A stretch of DNA of 64,000 nt from Evernia prunastri (Eukaryota > Ascomycota > Lecanoromycetes > Lecanorales > Parmeliaceae): the NCBI GenBank assembly GCA_003184365.1, contig NKYR01000103.1:88770-152769 (forward strand), written 5' to 3'. Numbering within the stretch: the first letter of the stretch is position 1; each line of letters begins with the position of its first letter. Of this stretch, positions 46,933 to 59,154 are shown one piece after another. Position numbers and translations under genes: made by a program. Under the pieces are notes generated by a model, which saw only the letters and a program-made list of their open reading frames with translations, did no database searches and was not told the DNA's origin.

Positions 46933-49791
46933 ATGTCGGAAAATCCTGCGTCGCCCCTTCTTGGCAAAGCAGGTGCCGAACAATCAAGATCTGAAAGACC
47001 TCCATCCCAGAAATCCAAAGCATCCACGAAATCAAGACACTCAAAACAGTCGAAGCACTCAGGGGAATCCAGTCCCCTTCTCTCACAGGATGCAGATCAT
47101 CGCAATTATGGTGATGCACCAGCCCATGACGATATCCCCTCAGCTGCTGCCTCGTCCTTAAGATCATTACAGAATGGAGGAGCGAGTAAAGAGAAGTCTT
47201 CTTCGAGGTGGCCAACGATTATTTCCCTGACAATTCTCGGCCTCCTGATAGTTGTTATACTTTGTCTGGGTTTCGCGGCACCAGAGGTAGTTGAAGAATA
47301 CGTGAGAGAAGCGATGGTATTCGAACCTACAGATCTATCAATAGACTCCTTCACATCAGCGGGCGTAAGAGCAAGGATACGGGGGGATTTTACACTTGAC
47401 GGATCGCGAGTTCAAAAGAAGCCTGTGAGAGACCTAGGCCGCGCCGGGACATGGATCGCAAGAGCTGTGGAAAGTAAGCGGTCGAAAGTCAAGGTGTTTT
47501 TACCGGAGTATGGAAATCTGTTACTTGGAACTGCGGATGTGCCTCCGATCGTGGTGGATATAAGGAATGGACATACTACACATCTCGATTTTTTGAGCGA
47601 CCTTGCTGCTGGAGATCTGGATGGTATACGACGGATGGCCAATGATTGGATAGATGGAAGAATTGGTGATTTGAGCGTCAGAGGTGTTGCAGACGTGCCT
47701 TTGAAGTCCGGTATATTTGGACTGGGTACGCAGAGTCTCGCAGAGACGATCATGTTCAAGAGTAAGTACTCGGAAGAGCTAATAAATCTCCCCCGAGTTG
47801 CTAGGTAAGGAGCTGACCATTGAGCAATAGGGCATGAACTCCCTGCCATACCTAAATACAGTATAACGAAGCTGGACTTCCACGAAATCAAGCTACCGGA
47901 CGGTGAAAGAGGCATGGCAGCAGATGTTTCGCTCTCTTTAGCCAACGAGTATCCTGTCGAATTCACGGTACCTTCACTTGAATTCGATATCTTGGTTCAA
48001 GGCTGTTCTCCGGATCAACCGTACCTAAGGCTGGCAGATGCAATAACCGAGGAGATCGAGGTGCAGCCCAAGAAGGATGTCGAGGTCCAAGTTGGCGGGT
48101 TTCTCCAGAAATTACCTGAGACACTTCTTGCCACGTGCCCACAGAGTCAGAAATCACCATTGGACGCTCTTCTTGGCGAGTATATCCGTGGCGATGAGAC
48201 AACTATCTACGTTCGCGGCTCGAGCTCTCCATCAGGCAATACACCTGAATGGGTGACTGCGCTTATCCAAAGTATCACGGTTCCCGTTCCCTTCCCGGGG
48301 AAGACCTTCGATAACCTCATTCGCAACTTTTCATTGGCGGACGTCCATTTTGCCCTGCCGGATCCGTTTGCTACTCCTGACACACCTAAGGCTTCGCCAA
48401 GGATCTCTGCGACTGTAAAAGCACTCGTTGGTCTGCCAAAAGAGATGAATTTCCCAATCGACGTTAGCCGTGTCCGTGCAGATGCTGACGTGTATTACCA
48501 TAAAAAGAAGCTCGGCCGTCTCGACCTCAACAAATGGCAAAGAGCGAACACGACACGAATTGAGGCCCACGGCGATATCGAAGCAGGCCTAGCCGTTGAG
48601 TCCATAGTAAAGAACGCTCCTTTGAAAATCACCGATGATGATGTTTTCACAAAGGTCGTGGAAGATTTGGTATTCGGTGGCAAGCCGGTCGTGCTGGGTG
48701 TCAAGGCTGATGTGGATGTCGAAACGGAGACGGCACTTGGGAAATTTGTGGTACGAGAGATTCCGGCCGAGGGAAAGGTTTTCGTGAAGCGTTAGTTATC
48801 CAATTTTTCACGCATGTATGATAGTGTTAGGGCGTTGGATGCTGATTGTTTGTACTCTAGCAATATCGGGCGGAGACCTCAAAGGCTTCTCGCCGAAAAT
48901 TGGCTCTCTACGCATACTAGAAACCACGAGATCAACGCTATCCCTAGAAGCTCTAATCAACATCACGAATCCTACTGAGTATTCGGCCGTCGTACCGTAC
49001 GTAAATATCAAAATGCTGAGTAACGGCACGGAAATTGGTCGTGCGACCGCTCGAGATGTCTCCGTCGTACCTGGACCGAATCACAACATTCTCGTCGAGG
49101 CTCTTTGGGATCCTCTAACCCCGAGTGGACAAAAGGGCCTGGCTCAGGGGAAAGAGCTCCTGTCACAGTATATATCTGGTCAGCAGCACCCAACCAACCT
49201 ATGCTTTACCCCCGCCTATCCGTACCGTAGCTAAAAGAAGCAGGCTTCAACACATCCCTCACACTCACCACGCACGCCGGCACGATTCCCCACCAACCCA
49301 ATCTCGGCAAGGCCCTCTCCTCCCTCTCCATCGACATCCCAACCCCCAAGCTCACCCCGCCCAAAAACCCCAACCGCGACCCCAACGACGACGACGACGA
49401 CGACGACGACCGGGACCCCAACGCCCCGAAATTCATCGACGACGCCACCTTCCACCTCATCACGTCCACGGCGACCTTCACCCTGCTCTCGCCGCTGCCC
49501 CACTCGACCATCACGATCACGTACCTGAACGCCACCGCGTTCTACAACCGCACCGAAGCCGTGGGCGGGATCCTGTACGAGCTGCCCTTCGAGGTGCCGC
49601 CGGGCGCGAGCACGAGCCCGCGGTTACCCGTGGACTGGGACCTGGGCAGCGTCGGGTACGGGGCCGTGAAGCAGGCGCTCGGGGGCAGGTTGAAGCTCGA
49701 CGCGAGGGCGGACGTGGGCGTCGGGGTCGGGTTGTGGCGGCAGCGGGTCTGGTTTGTGGGCAGGGGCGTGGGGGCTGGGGTGCGTTTGTGA
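46933..49791 (+). CDS. TAG1-like vacuolar LEA2/DUF3712 protein
   Basis: Four exons (46933-47761, 47831-48790, 48861-49178, 49244-49791) close to 884 residues. The start MSENPASPLLGKAG is preferred to an ATG 75 bp upstream. A Ser/Lys-rich cytosolic tail is followed by one transmembrane helix at about 95-116 (IISLTILGLLIVVILCLGF). A large lumenal part follows, made of repeated LEA2-like beta domains: VKVFLPEYGNLLLGTADVPPIVVDIRNG, DFHEIKLPDGERGM and SLEALINITNPTEYSAVVPYV. This matches the fungal family of S. cerevisiae YLR173W (TAG1), a vacuolar membrane protein implicated in ending autophagy. An Asp run (eight) encoded by a GAC repeat at 49385-49410 lies in the last LEA2 segment. Confidence 0.85.
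49385..49410. repeat. (GAC)8 microsatellite inside TAG1-like CDS
   Basis: Codes for eight consecutive Asp. It is prone to length variation but always in multiples of three. Confidence 0.9.
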
Positions 49792-51188
49792 TTTTTGGTC
49801 TGGAAGGTCGGATTGCGGCAGAGGGGAAAGGTCAAGGCAGCGATAATCGTCTGGATTTGAATTAGTGAGTGGGTTTTAGGCGTGGCGTTTTGGTGAAGTA
49901 CATGAGGTAATTTTACGTCGATATGGGTGTACGCGGTTTCACGAATCTTCTGTATTTATTTCGTTCCTTTCTTTCCCTCCCTTAGTCCACATCACCACAT
50001 CTACAACCACAAATCGAACCAGAGCTACTTCTGCGATCTCCGAACTGCAAAAACATCTAGCAGAAGGCCTCTGTACCAGATACTGATTTTTAGAAGCTTA
50101 CTATATAAGTCTTCAGAGCGGGGAGTCAGTCTACAAGCTGAGAAAAGAGAGAACATGCCCTCGAGCCGATTCTTGACAACTTATGTATCTTCGACATATC
50201 AGCCATGTAGGAATTGCAGCGATGAGGCGCCCGGTTTGTGTGGATTCCTATTGACGGAATGGCTTGAACGGGAGATATTAGCAGAGGTTGTTTTTAGCTT
50301 CGAGTATATAATGTATTGAGGATTTGGGCGGTGAGTCGAGTAGTGGTAGCAGGGGGGTGAAAGGCGACGGTGGCGGTGACGCATACGGCGGTGAAGTCCA
50401 CGCTGGGAGTACCGATTCCTTATCGCTCTTCCAACCTACACATCATCTACTCAGCTCCCGCTCCAGTTTTTGGTTTGGACCAAAGCCATCGAGCCCGTAC
50501 TGACTGATGAGAAGCACGGTTCTCTGCTGTTCGTTCCTTTGAGATCGCCCAGGCAACGTAAAGCTCCGTGTGGGGTCCTTCATAATGTCTGCAATACAAG
50601 TAGCCCATAATTTTCCCTCAGAGCTAGCTGGGTCTTGATGTTTGCAGCGATGAAAGAAGTGAAGGTGAACGATAGTGTAAAGGGGGCCTGTGGGCCCCTT
50701 GATGAGAGAGATACTAATGCTGGTTTGTTTTGTAGTAGGGCGAGAAAACGAAGTGTGTCTAGAGAGGCAGTTCAGATAATAAGGACAAGATTGAAGATGC
50801 TCCTGTTGGCTACCGTAACATGGAGGGCGCTATTGCAATACGTAGACGATCACTCTGAAACGAAGCAGTCTGCAAGGAGACAGGTGTAGTGTTACACCGG
50901 GCATACAGCTCGGCAGATCCCCCTGAGCTTCTGATACACTGAGTATCCTTTTACGCACATATAAACGTAGATGCTCATTGTTGAACAAAGGCCTGTCATA
51001 TTCATGAGTGCTGCTGATGGAACTCGGCGAGGATATTCAATTGTTTTTGCGGTTGCCCAATGTCATGTCAGGTTTTCAATGGACAGCTCTCTGGTAGATA
51101 CCTATTCTACGTCGTAGGTATAATATCAAGAAGACGCCGACGCTAGATCGAGATTTATATACTGTTTTTAAACGTAGGCTGGTGCCCA
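49792..51188. other. Intergenic, no gene seen
   Basis: Two 3' ends converge here (the TAG1-like gene and ILV6). A few frames of 80-130 codons have no domain or splice logic. Confidence 0.4.
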
Positions 51189-52222
51189 CTATCCTGGTGG
51201 GAGGCTGCTCGCATCTACCACGTCTCCCGCCTCCTTTTCGATTTCTTCCGCTCCGCCATCTAGTGGTGATCGAGGCAGTGCCATCAGGCCGGTGCGTGCA
51301 GATTCCAAGATGCCGAACGGCGAGATGAGCTTCATGAAGGCGTCGATCCGGGGAGGTTTCGCAGAGCTATTTAACCGCTGTTAGTGCCCATCCAGCAGGG
51401 ATGAAAACTAACAGGAACTCACATCTCAACGATACAATTATTGGTGCTTATATCCAACACCTTCCCGCCGAACTGATGCGTCAAATGCGTGATGGCGTCC
51501 AAGTGCTCATACTTATGTCTCAGCGCCTGACTGGCCGCCAGTCGATTGGGATGATAGTCCACCTCGGGATCTCGGCGCTGCCCTTCTTTCTCTCCATCTG
51601 CCGATTGCGCCATCTCCTCGAGCTTCGAAGCGTCCGCCACGGACATCTCCCTGTGATGCGCCATCAGGTCTTCGAAATACTCCGGCCCCAGTATCGAGAT
51701 CTTAGCCAGCAGCAGTTCCCGCTGTACGAGCGGAGCCGCCGTGTAGTCCAGCACCGCCCACACAGGCACCAAGTCTTCGAGCTGCCGACGAGCCTGTTCG
51801 ACCACGCCGTCCTGGCCGGACAGCACGATCGTCATGCGGGAGAGATCTTCCACTTCCGTATTGCAGACGACTAAGCTGTCGATGTTGAAGCCCCTTGCGG
51901 CCAGGATACCGGAGACGCGAGACAGGACGCCCGGCTCGTTTTGCACGAGGCAATTGAGTATGTGTCGTTTGGGCGGGAGGGTCGAGGGGAGGGGGGTTTC
52001 ATAGAGAATCGAGGATACGGCGGCGGGCGCGGACCATGAAGGGAGCGAGTCTTGCGTTGGGAGTGGGTTGATGCGGCGGTGAAGAGCTTTGTACGCTAGA
52101 GCAGAGGTGGAGGAAGTGTTGTGTTGTGTTCTCCGGGGGAAGAGGTGCTTCGAATGTTGTCGGATGGGTGGTGCGAGTGTGATGCGCGAGGGAATGGAGA
52201 TGAGGGTGCGGCGAGCGGCCAT
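51189..52222 (-). CDS. ILV6: Acetolactate synthase regulatory (small) subunit
   Basis: Two exons (52222-51423 and 51366-51189) close to 325 residues. The N-terminus MAARRTLISIPSRITLAPPI is a mitochondrial presequence. An ACT domain begins at about 86 with HILNCLVQNEPGVLSRVSGI and RGFNIDSLVV, followed by LSRMTIVLSG and the C-terminal segment ending ISAKPPRIDAFMKLISPFGILE across the intron. Ilv6 binds the catalytic Ilv2 subunit in mitochondria and confers valine feedback inhibition on the first common step of branched-chain amino-acid synthesis. The length is normal. A TA-flanked MITE sits 82 bp upstream of its ATG. Confidence 0.96.
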
Positions 52223-52303
52223 TGTGGCCTGATGCTCAAGGCTTGGACAGGTTCGAGGTGATAAATCGTCTGAATTTTATATTCAATGTCTTGAATAGCG
52301 GTA

Positions 52304-52547
52304 CTCAGGCCGGTTTTTAGTCTTGGGACACTTAAGTAAGGTCGCTTAAGATCACCATATCATAACTTGACAACGAGGACGAATTTCAAGATACTTTTGA
52401 CTACAAACTTATAAGGATTTATCAGAAGAAGAACTTCTATACCAAAATCATTTTCATTGATCGTTTATTCAAGGAGATACGTACAATAAAAAAAGAGCGC
52501 CTTTTCTTAAATGGGCTAAGTGTCCCAAGACTAAAAACCGGCCTGAG
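52304..52547. mobile_element. 244-bp MITE with perfect 31-bp TIRs
   Basis: The two ends are perfect inverted repeats of 31 bp starting CTCAGGCCGGTTTTTAGTCT. TA dinucleotides flank both sides (52302-52303 and 52548-52549), so it is Tc1/mariner-type and non-autonomous. It lies in the shared upstream region of ILV6 (minus) and COX8 (plus). Perfect TIRs with no RIP-like changes suggest youth or that it is too short for RIP. Confidence 0.93.
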
Positions 52548-52760
52548 TATAGCAATAAAGTTGCAATTTTGGATGCGCATCGGAAACTTTCAAAAAGGTG
52601 AATTGGGGTACATCGCGCTAAGCCTTACAAGGCGAATGCGGTCAAGCTCATCATCGTCACGGAGATCGGTCTTGCTCACTCCATCCCATCAGAACAGCAA
52701 TCGAACAAGGTACGACAGAATGCGCTTATCTCCGTATAAATGCACACACTGACAGCGCAG

Positions 52761-53108
52761 ATGCTATCACAAATCGCCATCCGCGCCTCAAAGGCACCGT
52801 CCCTGATTGCCAGCCGTGGCTTTCGAACCTCCACCGCACGCCTCTCCAGTCCCTATCATTATCCCGAAGGACCCCGAAGCAACCTCCCCTTCAACCCACT
52901 GACGAAGTACTTCGCGCTGCGATACTGGGGAACGATGGGTAAGCAAGCCAATCTGGACTGTGCTATCGGAGGTGGCAGCGGCTGATGGGCAGACAGCTTT
53001 CTTCTTTGGGCTGCCGTTTGGCGTTGCGGGTAGGCTTGTGCGATTGGTTTGGGCTACGTGGGTGTGCTGACAAATTGTCTAGTGTGGCAGACGAAGAAGA
53101 ACAAATAG
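52761..53108 (+). CDS. COX8: Cytochrome c oxidase subunit VIII (COX8/VIIc type)
   Basis: Three exons (52761-52938, 52997-53029, 53083-53108) close to 78 residues. The N-terminal 27 or so residues are a mitochondrial presequence (LIASRGFRTSTARL). The mature part contains YHYPEGPRSNLPFNP, the diagnostic block of this subunit, followed by the single membrane helix with AFFFGLPFGVAVW and the lysine-rich end QTKKNK. It is a small structural subunit of complex IV in the inner membrane. An upstream ATG (52740) would add seven residues, but the second ATG matches family practice. Confidence 0.93.
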
Positions 53109-54156
53109 AGGAGAACTGGGAGGAGGAGAGAGACTGGGGCGCTGTCGGGCAGGGGTGGAGGAGCGGCTTTACGATGCGCATGCTGAGTATGGCTGCGTGC
53201 GTGCTTCCGTATATTTCCATAGCAATGGAGACTTTCACATGTTCATTCGACTACGCCTGAATCTTTGGGAAAGCACTTGTGGTCTCAGCATGTTGTTGAT
53301 GTAATCTTGCCGTCACAAGAAGACAGAGATTTACCCCCCAGCCCATCTCGCTAGCTACAAGTTGGGCTTGCCCCACTTTCAGGATACCGTCCTGATGTCG
53401 TCTTTAAGAGGACTATCTGTTCTGACGACAAATTTGGATCGCATTAGGCTTTTTTGGCCTCATGATCTCGACTGGTCGTGAGAACAAGCTGAAGCGGTGC
53501 CATAGTCACTGAAGCCACAGACGCTACGATATCCTCAAAACAAATCCACCATGGACAAGACATTGGAAGAATATCTTTATTGCAGACCTTAGCTGTGAAC
53601 GAGCTGGGAAGAATCTACATCAGAAAGCTGCCGCCTCCTCTATCCAGACAGATTGCCCGCTCGGCTGTCATAGCGAGTCTTTAGCGAGTCTTGCTTGTAC
53701 ACTTCCGGCTCCATGTTACTTATCAATTGGTCAGGTCCATTGCAGTGGCTTAAATCGGTGAAGGATGCTATTGCAGTGTAACGAAAATTGGCAGGAGGTG
53801 ATGTCTTCCAAATGCATCGCCGGGATCGCGTCGACCATGGATTTTTTGTGCCTTGGACTTCCCAAAGACAGACAAGGCTGTGCGCTGCGCCTTCCGCTAA
53901 GATCTAAACATTCAGGTATATGATGTGTAGATTGCTGGACCATTTCCCTTCCGAGATGTTCCAAACCGTGTCTAATACCCCACACTGACTTGGTGATTTA
54001 ATCAACATGCGCAGAAGTCGTGAGACTCCGAACCTGATTTCTCAAGCATATGTCAGTGCATGCCAGCTCGGCCCGCAAGGAGCTGGACGAATCGGTAGTT
54101 GAGACTACGAAGAGACTTCCTCGTTTCCGCTCAAGCTTCACAGTACAACAAGATGC
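53109..54156. other. Intergenic, no gene seen
   Basis: COX8 3' flank and downstream region of the F-box-like gene. No supported ORF or repeat. Confidence 0.4.
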
Positions 54157-54777
54157 TCAACGCCAATGCCGACAAACAATATCCCTTCCCAAAATCAAAA
54201 CTTTCGCATCGGTGACCGCGCGCAATTCTTCTTTGCACATCTCCACCATGCGGAACCTATCTACGTCGGCATTTACCGTCAAGTCTTCGACATCTGGCAA
54301 CCGACTGACGAACTCAGCCGCAATCTCACAGACCTTGAGATACTGCCCCAGCTCCCATCTACTTATCCCTGCCGGGCCGTCCGGCGTGAGCGCCGAAGAC
54401 AGGTTCATCTCGACATGCCTCACCCGATCAAGCCCGTGCCAGCCCCGCAAGAACCCCAGATCGGTCCCGCGGTCGCAATACCTGTCGCGAACATACCGGG
54501 ACCAAACCGGGACGACCGTCTTCGTCACGATTGTCCCTGCAACGTCCACCATTTCAGCCACATTGAGCCGCAGCACCGCGCCGCGAAACAGGACGTCCGA
54601 GGCTTCGCGGTGGAGTTGTTTATTCGTCGCTAGGATACCGTAGTTGGCCCGCTGGAACGGGTTGGAGCGGTGGCATTTGCAGAGGGTGGAGAGCTGGGCG
54701 CCGAAGAAGAGCGTTTCGAGGACCTGGTTGCGGAGTTCGGGTGGGAGGGTGAAGAGTGGGGACAGGGTTGGGCCCAT
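54157..54777 (-). CDS. F-box-like (2EXR-type) fungal protein
   Basis: The ATG at 54777 gives a 206-residue protein beginning MGPTLSPLFTLPPELRNQVLE. An ATG at 54885 would add 36 residues that do not look conserved. The LPPELRNQVLETLFF start and GILATNKQLHREASDVLF about 50 residues later are typical of the large expanded fungal F-box-like/2EXR families. The rest (VVPVWSRYVRDRY, LDRVRHVEMNL, DVEDLTVNADVDR) fits the leucine-rich tail. It may recruit a substrate to an SCF ubiquitin ligase, or it may be one of many copies without known partner. Confidence 0.75.
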   Translation of the reverse strand: MGPTLSPLFTLPPELRNQVLETLFFGAQLSTLCKCHRSNPFQRANYGILATNKQLHREASDVLFRGAVLRLNVAEMVDVAGTIVTKTVVPVWSRYVRDRYCDRGTDLGFLRGWHGLDRVRHVEMNLSSALTPDGPAGISRWELGQYLKVCEIAAEFVSRLPDVEDLTVNADVDRFRMVEMCKEELRAVTDAKVLILGRDIVCRHWR

Positions 54778-55219
54778 GGCTGGTGGGAAAGTTGCGAGAC
54801 TCCGATTGCGAGTGGTGGCCGCACACAACTTCTGTTTTGGCAGACAACCTGAGTAAGTCGGTGAATCACGTCGATTTCTCTTCAAGGCTCTTGGCGTCTC
54901 TTTATGTCAAAAGTTCAGGTATGTAGTAAGAATGGTGTAGGTTGCCTGGATCATCCCCTCTCAGAACTCTCCTGGGGTATGTCTTCAACTTCATAGCAAC
55001 TTGGTGATATAGCCGACATGCGCAGAAGTCATAGCCGAAACATGGCTTAGCTGAAACACGGCTAAGAACCACAACTTGACACTTTGTTCATGACCTCACT
55101 CTACTTATCAGAGACAACAGTGCAAAGCAGACCGGATAGTCTCATTTTCGGACTCGCAATTTATCGCGGTGCGCTGAACCTAGACAGGAAAGTCTGTCGT
55201 CCGACGCCAAATCATCCAC

Positions 55220-56782
55220 TCAATTTGGCGGGTACAGCGCGACCTTAGCGCCATTACGACTTTCCGTCAGCATCTTGGTTGACTCCACATACCCCACCGA
55301 CGGATCTCGATTCTCAATCTTCTCAAAAGTCGTGACCGTCTTCACCAGTAGGTACACGGCCTGCGTCAAAACCTGCTGCTGAGCCGGACACATTCTGGGT
55401 CCTCCGAAGGAAGGCGTCCAGTCCCACGTATGCTTCGTCCCGATCCAGCGCTTTGGCTTGAACTCCTCGACGTCCTCGCCCCATGTCTCTTTCCAATGGT
55501 TAGCAGCGCAGGTGTTCAGCGCTACAACGGTTCCTTTTTGAACAAATACTGGCGCAGTACCGTCTGGGCCGCCTCCGCGAGGGAGAATGGTATCGTGAAT
55601 CGCTGTTCGCGCAATACGGCCGGAAGGACCGTAAAGGCGCAGGGATTCGAACAAGACGTATTTGAAGGAGGTGAGGGATTTGAGGAGCTCAAACGTCAAG
55701 GGCTGGTCACCCAAGGCCAGAGCCTGTTCGCGTAGTTCTGCCCACACATCGGGATTGCGGGCAAGGTTGAAAAAAACGTTGGAGAGGACTATTCCAGTGC
55801 TATCGCGAGCAGGGAAGAAGACGTTGATGACTTGGAAGCGTAGATCAATGGGGTCGCGAATCTTTTTGGCCATCTCATTGATGAGGATGTAACGGGAAGA
55901 GGACGGTGACTCGGTCTCCAGATCGTCACTAGGTTTAGTATCGCTGAGGGCGCGAGCTACGTGTTTGTCCACGAACGCGTGGACTTTGTCGTAAGAAGTC
56001 CTCCATTTCTTGTTGTCAAATAAGAACAGGAATCGCAGCTTTCCGGCCCGGGCGCGGCGACCTGCCCCTCGAAGGGCCTGGCTGAAGGCGTCCAGAAACT
56101 CTTGTGCATCAAACAGCGTGTCTGTCAGTGACTTGACGGATTCTCCAAAGATGAACTCGGTAGAGCTATCAAGAAACTACTCCCGGTCAGCTCCTCGTGC
56201 AGGAAGTTGGATTGGGTTTCCTACGAGTTTCAAAAGCAAAGGGTGTAAATCCACAGTGCTCCCATCTCGAGGTATTAGACTAAGGAATCGATCCACATGA
56301 ACCTCGAATGAATCTATGTCGGAGAGCTCTGCCCGCACGAACAGTGGCTTGATCAGATCTTTGGAACGTCTCCAGGAGGCTCCATCCTGAGAAAAGATGC
56401 CATTTCCCAAAAACGGCGACAAGGCTTTGTTCCGCATTGCCAACTTTCCATAGTCTTGAAACGATAGGGATGCAACTTGCTGGAAATTTGCTGGCTCCAT
56501 GCTGTTAATTACCTTTGTGCCGGCAAGATTCTCTTCCCAAGTTTTCCCATAAACCTGGTACTGCTCGAGGTAGAGTCTGTTGTAGCGACCGGCCTTGGTG
56601 GCCGCCATCCGCGCTCCTAGCATGTCGATGCCATATGGCAATGTATGCGAGTATTTGCAGGGATCCTGGCAGCCACGCTCGAGGGCGGCAGCACGGTATG
56701 CATGGCTCTTTGTCCAGAGCCTATACAGGTGTCGGAGAATGGCCAACACAGTTATCGTAATGAGAGTGTTCAGCAACTGCAT
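55220..56782 (-). CDS. Cytochrome P450, CYP52-like (alkane/fatty-acid hydroxylase type)
   Basis: Two exons (56782-56225 and 56176-55220, a 48-bp intron) close to 504 residues. An N-terminal membrane anchor (LLNTLITITVLAIL) is followed by GNGIFSQDGASWRRSKDLIKPLF, FLDSSTEFIFGES, the I-helix FFPARDSTG, the K-helix ExxR in FESLRLYGP, and the heme loop SFGGPRMCPAQQ with the Cys thiolate. These are CYP52-type motifs, used for terminal hydroxylation of alkanes and fatty acids in the ER. In the heme loop the residue seven before the Cys is Ser, not the usual Phe (Phe is one later), and the Gly after the Cys is Ala. Activity is therefore likely but not certain. Neighbours do not define a pathway. Confidence 0.9.
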
Positions 56783-57901
56783 CTCCTAAATCTTCTCGAA
56801 TCGAAGGACAAAGGAAGGATTGAAGTCGGCGCGAAGCCTGATTATATGATGCACCACTATCTCGTCTACTTGTCAATGATGAGTACCGCTTACAGATAAG
56901 TGTCAAAAGGAGCAGGCAGTTACCGCGCGGCTGATGATGTCGATGTTCAACACGAGATGAGTCGGACGAGCCCACTTCCGCGCGGGCTTCCCCCCACTCG
57001 TGCTGCCTTTTTGGAAAGAGTTCGTGGTTACAGAGAACGCCTGCGCATTAAGCAATCCTCCCACTTTTAGTATTTGGAAATATTGTATCGATACCTTCTT
57101 CATCAAACAATATTGCGACCAAGGAAAATCAACTCTGCTTCTGCTCTACAACATATCCTAGAGCGAAAGAAGGTGATAGATAGAACATTAGATTTTAGCC
57201 CCGCTCTCACTCTCCGAAAGGCTGCAGCTTGCATATGCATATGCAATGCAGTCATCTCACCACAGTCGCCCCTATTATTCAACTTCAACGTAGCCACAGC
57301 GCCCTATCTGAATTGACCATCAGCCTCGTTGATCGACGCTCTATACCACATACGCTCCCAATGTTTACCTTAATCTCGGCTGGTCTTTGCTAACACGATG
57401 ATCGACACGGATATTGAGTCACACTGTTTCAAGAAATCTCGTAGGCCTGGAAGCCTTCCTCACGTGATCAAAATCATTTGACGTTGTATTACGAGTATGA
57501 CTCCGATTTGTGACAGTGAGACTCAAGGTCAAAGCCTGATGAACGTGTTGATTTTGGAGGTCGCGGGGCTTTAGGATTCAGCCCATGAGTTGTGCACCCT
57601 GCCAGACGATGGGATAGCCTCATTTTATTCCAGGTAATTGAACAAGCATGGGAGTTTTCTTAGCACTGAGGGGGCTACATATGCCTCTTCAGGCAGCCAC
57701 TGTGGCCCCGGCCGCAACAACAACTACACGATTCCAGCTGTTTTTGGGACTATACGTGAATGATATGTGAAGCTAATTCGGGTGCGATTCTTTAACTTGC
57801 CGGACTATTGGTGGGCGGATCTCCCTACCAAGCGGTAACGTAGTCCGCATTTCATATATCATCGGAGTGGTATTGTAAGTATCGTGAGCATCCGGGAAAG
57901 C
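56783..57901. other. Intergenic, no gene seen
   Basis: P450 promoter region on the left and 3' flank of the SAT4-family gene on the right. No supported ORF. Confidence 0.4.
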
Positions 57902-59154
57902 TTACCCGGTAAAAGTTCCCGTCTCTTTAATGATCTGAGTCCGGCTGTTCTGACTCTCCGAGTCGTCTCTATTCGCCCCATAACCTCCTTCGACATCTAC
58001 GGCATAGCAAGGTTTGCTTAAAGGCTTCATCCTTGTACCGGCAAATCTGCTTCGACCCTCGCTGTTCACGGAAAAGACAGTCCGCTTTGTGATAGCACCT
58101 CCAGACCTGTAGTCGCTGCCACGGCGACGCACGTCGTCACTTCGAATCAAGCCGGATTCAACGCTGTCCAGAAACGGCTTGAGATAGAGGAAACAAGCGG
58201 AAGATATACTTAGACACTGGATTATCTGTGTGCAGATAGTGGCCGGCCATGTGTCAAGGGTAGGATCTGTCGGGTCTGGGATCCTGTTCCAAAAAACAAG
58301 CTTGCACACACAAGCTGCGATGACCCTGCCGGCAAAATGAGCATAAGGCTACCTGCCAGAATGTAGGGACTCACACGATGCGAAGGGCAAAGAATGAAAA
58401 GATAGACGCCTTCTTGGCCATCGGCGTCTGTATCCTCAAGATCATGGTCAGCGGTAAGGCAATGAGTGCAGCGTCGGTGAGTATGTTTGTAGCCTCGAGG
58501 TAGTTACCGAAGGCATGCTGATCTTCGATCAGTAGAGAAAGAGCGAGGAGGACGGGGTGGACTGTACTCGATCATTGCAATGCCTGTTTGACCAGTTCCA
58601 AGTATTCGGAACGTGACACAGGAAAGCAACAGCAAACTCTCCTGTTGTTGCCCAAAGAACAATCAACGCTGCGAGTACAATTGCAGCTCTACGATCCCAT
58701 CGATTCGCTGTGATGGTCTTGACTAGGGCCAAGACCGCAAGCTTTGCAAATAACAGGCCAGGAACGTATAGCAGGGTGGCCGCATACTCAGACTGGACTC
58801 AGTCAGATGGAGAAAATTTGCTCAGGGAATGGCGCGGCACGGACTTTGAGTACGGAAGACAGCGATGACGGACTCAAGATTTGGGATGGCAACCCATAGC
58901 CATTCTCAGCCTGCAGAAACACGGCCACTGACTGTCCGACGTTGAACAGCTGTGTTTGAATTGCATGTGAGCTAGGTCTCGATATCGTGATCGTCTGTCA
59001 CACTTACCAAAGACAAGGCGATCAGATAGTCGTCAAGGTTTGTAGAACCAACGATGACAGCTTTGGTGATTCCCCTTGCAATGACGACGAGAATGGAGAT
59101 TATTAGGAGGAACCAGGTCATGGTCTTGATGGCAGGCGTAATACTAGTATTCAT
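57902..59154 (-). CDS. SAT4-family seven-helix (rhodopsin-fold) membrane protein
   Basis: Multi-exon gene from 59154 to 57902. Exon 1 is 59154-59008. Later coding stretches lie at about 58960-58880, 58800-58570, 58510-58375 and 58330-57902, but their exact borders are not fixed. The first helix is MTWFLLIISILVVIARGI, followed by DDYLIALSL, KLAVLALVKTITANRWDRRAA, LWATTGEFAVAFLC, FWNYLEATNILTDAALIALP and CTQIIQCLSISSACFLYLKPFLDSVESG, then a cytosolic Ser/Arg-rich tail. The order and the ADAALI-like and LYLKPF motifs match the large fungal SAT4/rhodopsin-domain family (sometimes called GPCR-like). Many are orphans near secondary-metabolism loci. Ligand and coupling are unknown. Confidence 0.82.

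Noticed and set aside
49125..49865. 246-codon Arg/His-rich ORF over the end of the TAG1-like gene
   Set aside because: Alternative frame of GC-rich coding DNA. The spliced TAG1-like frame explains the region.
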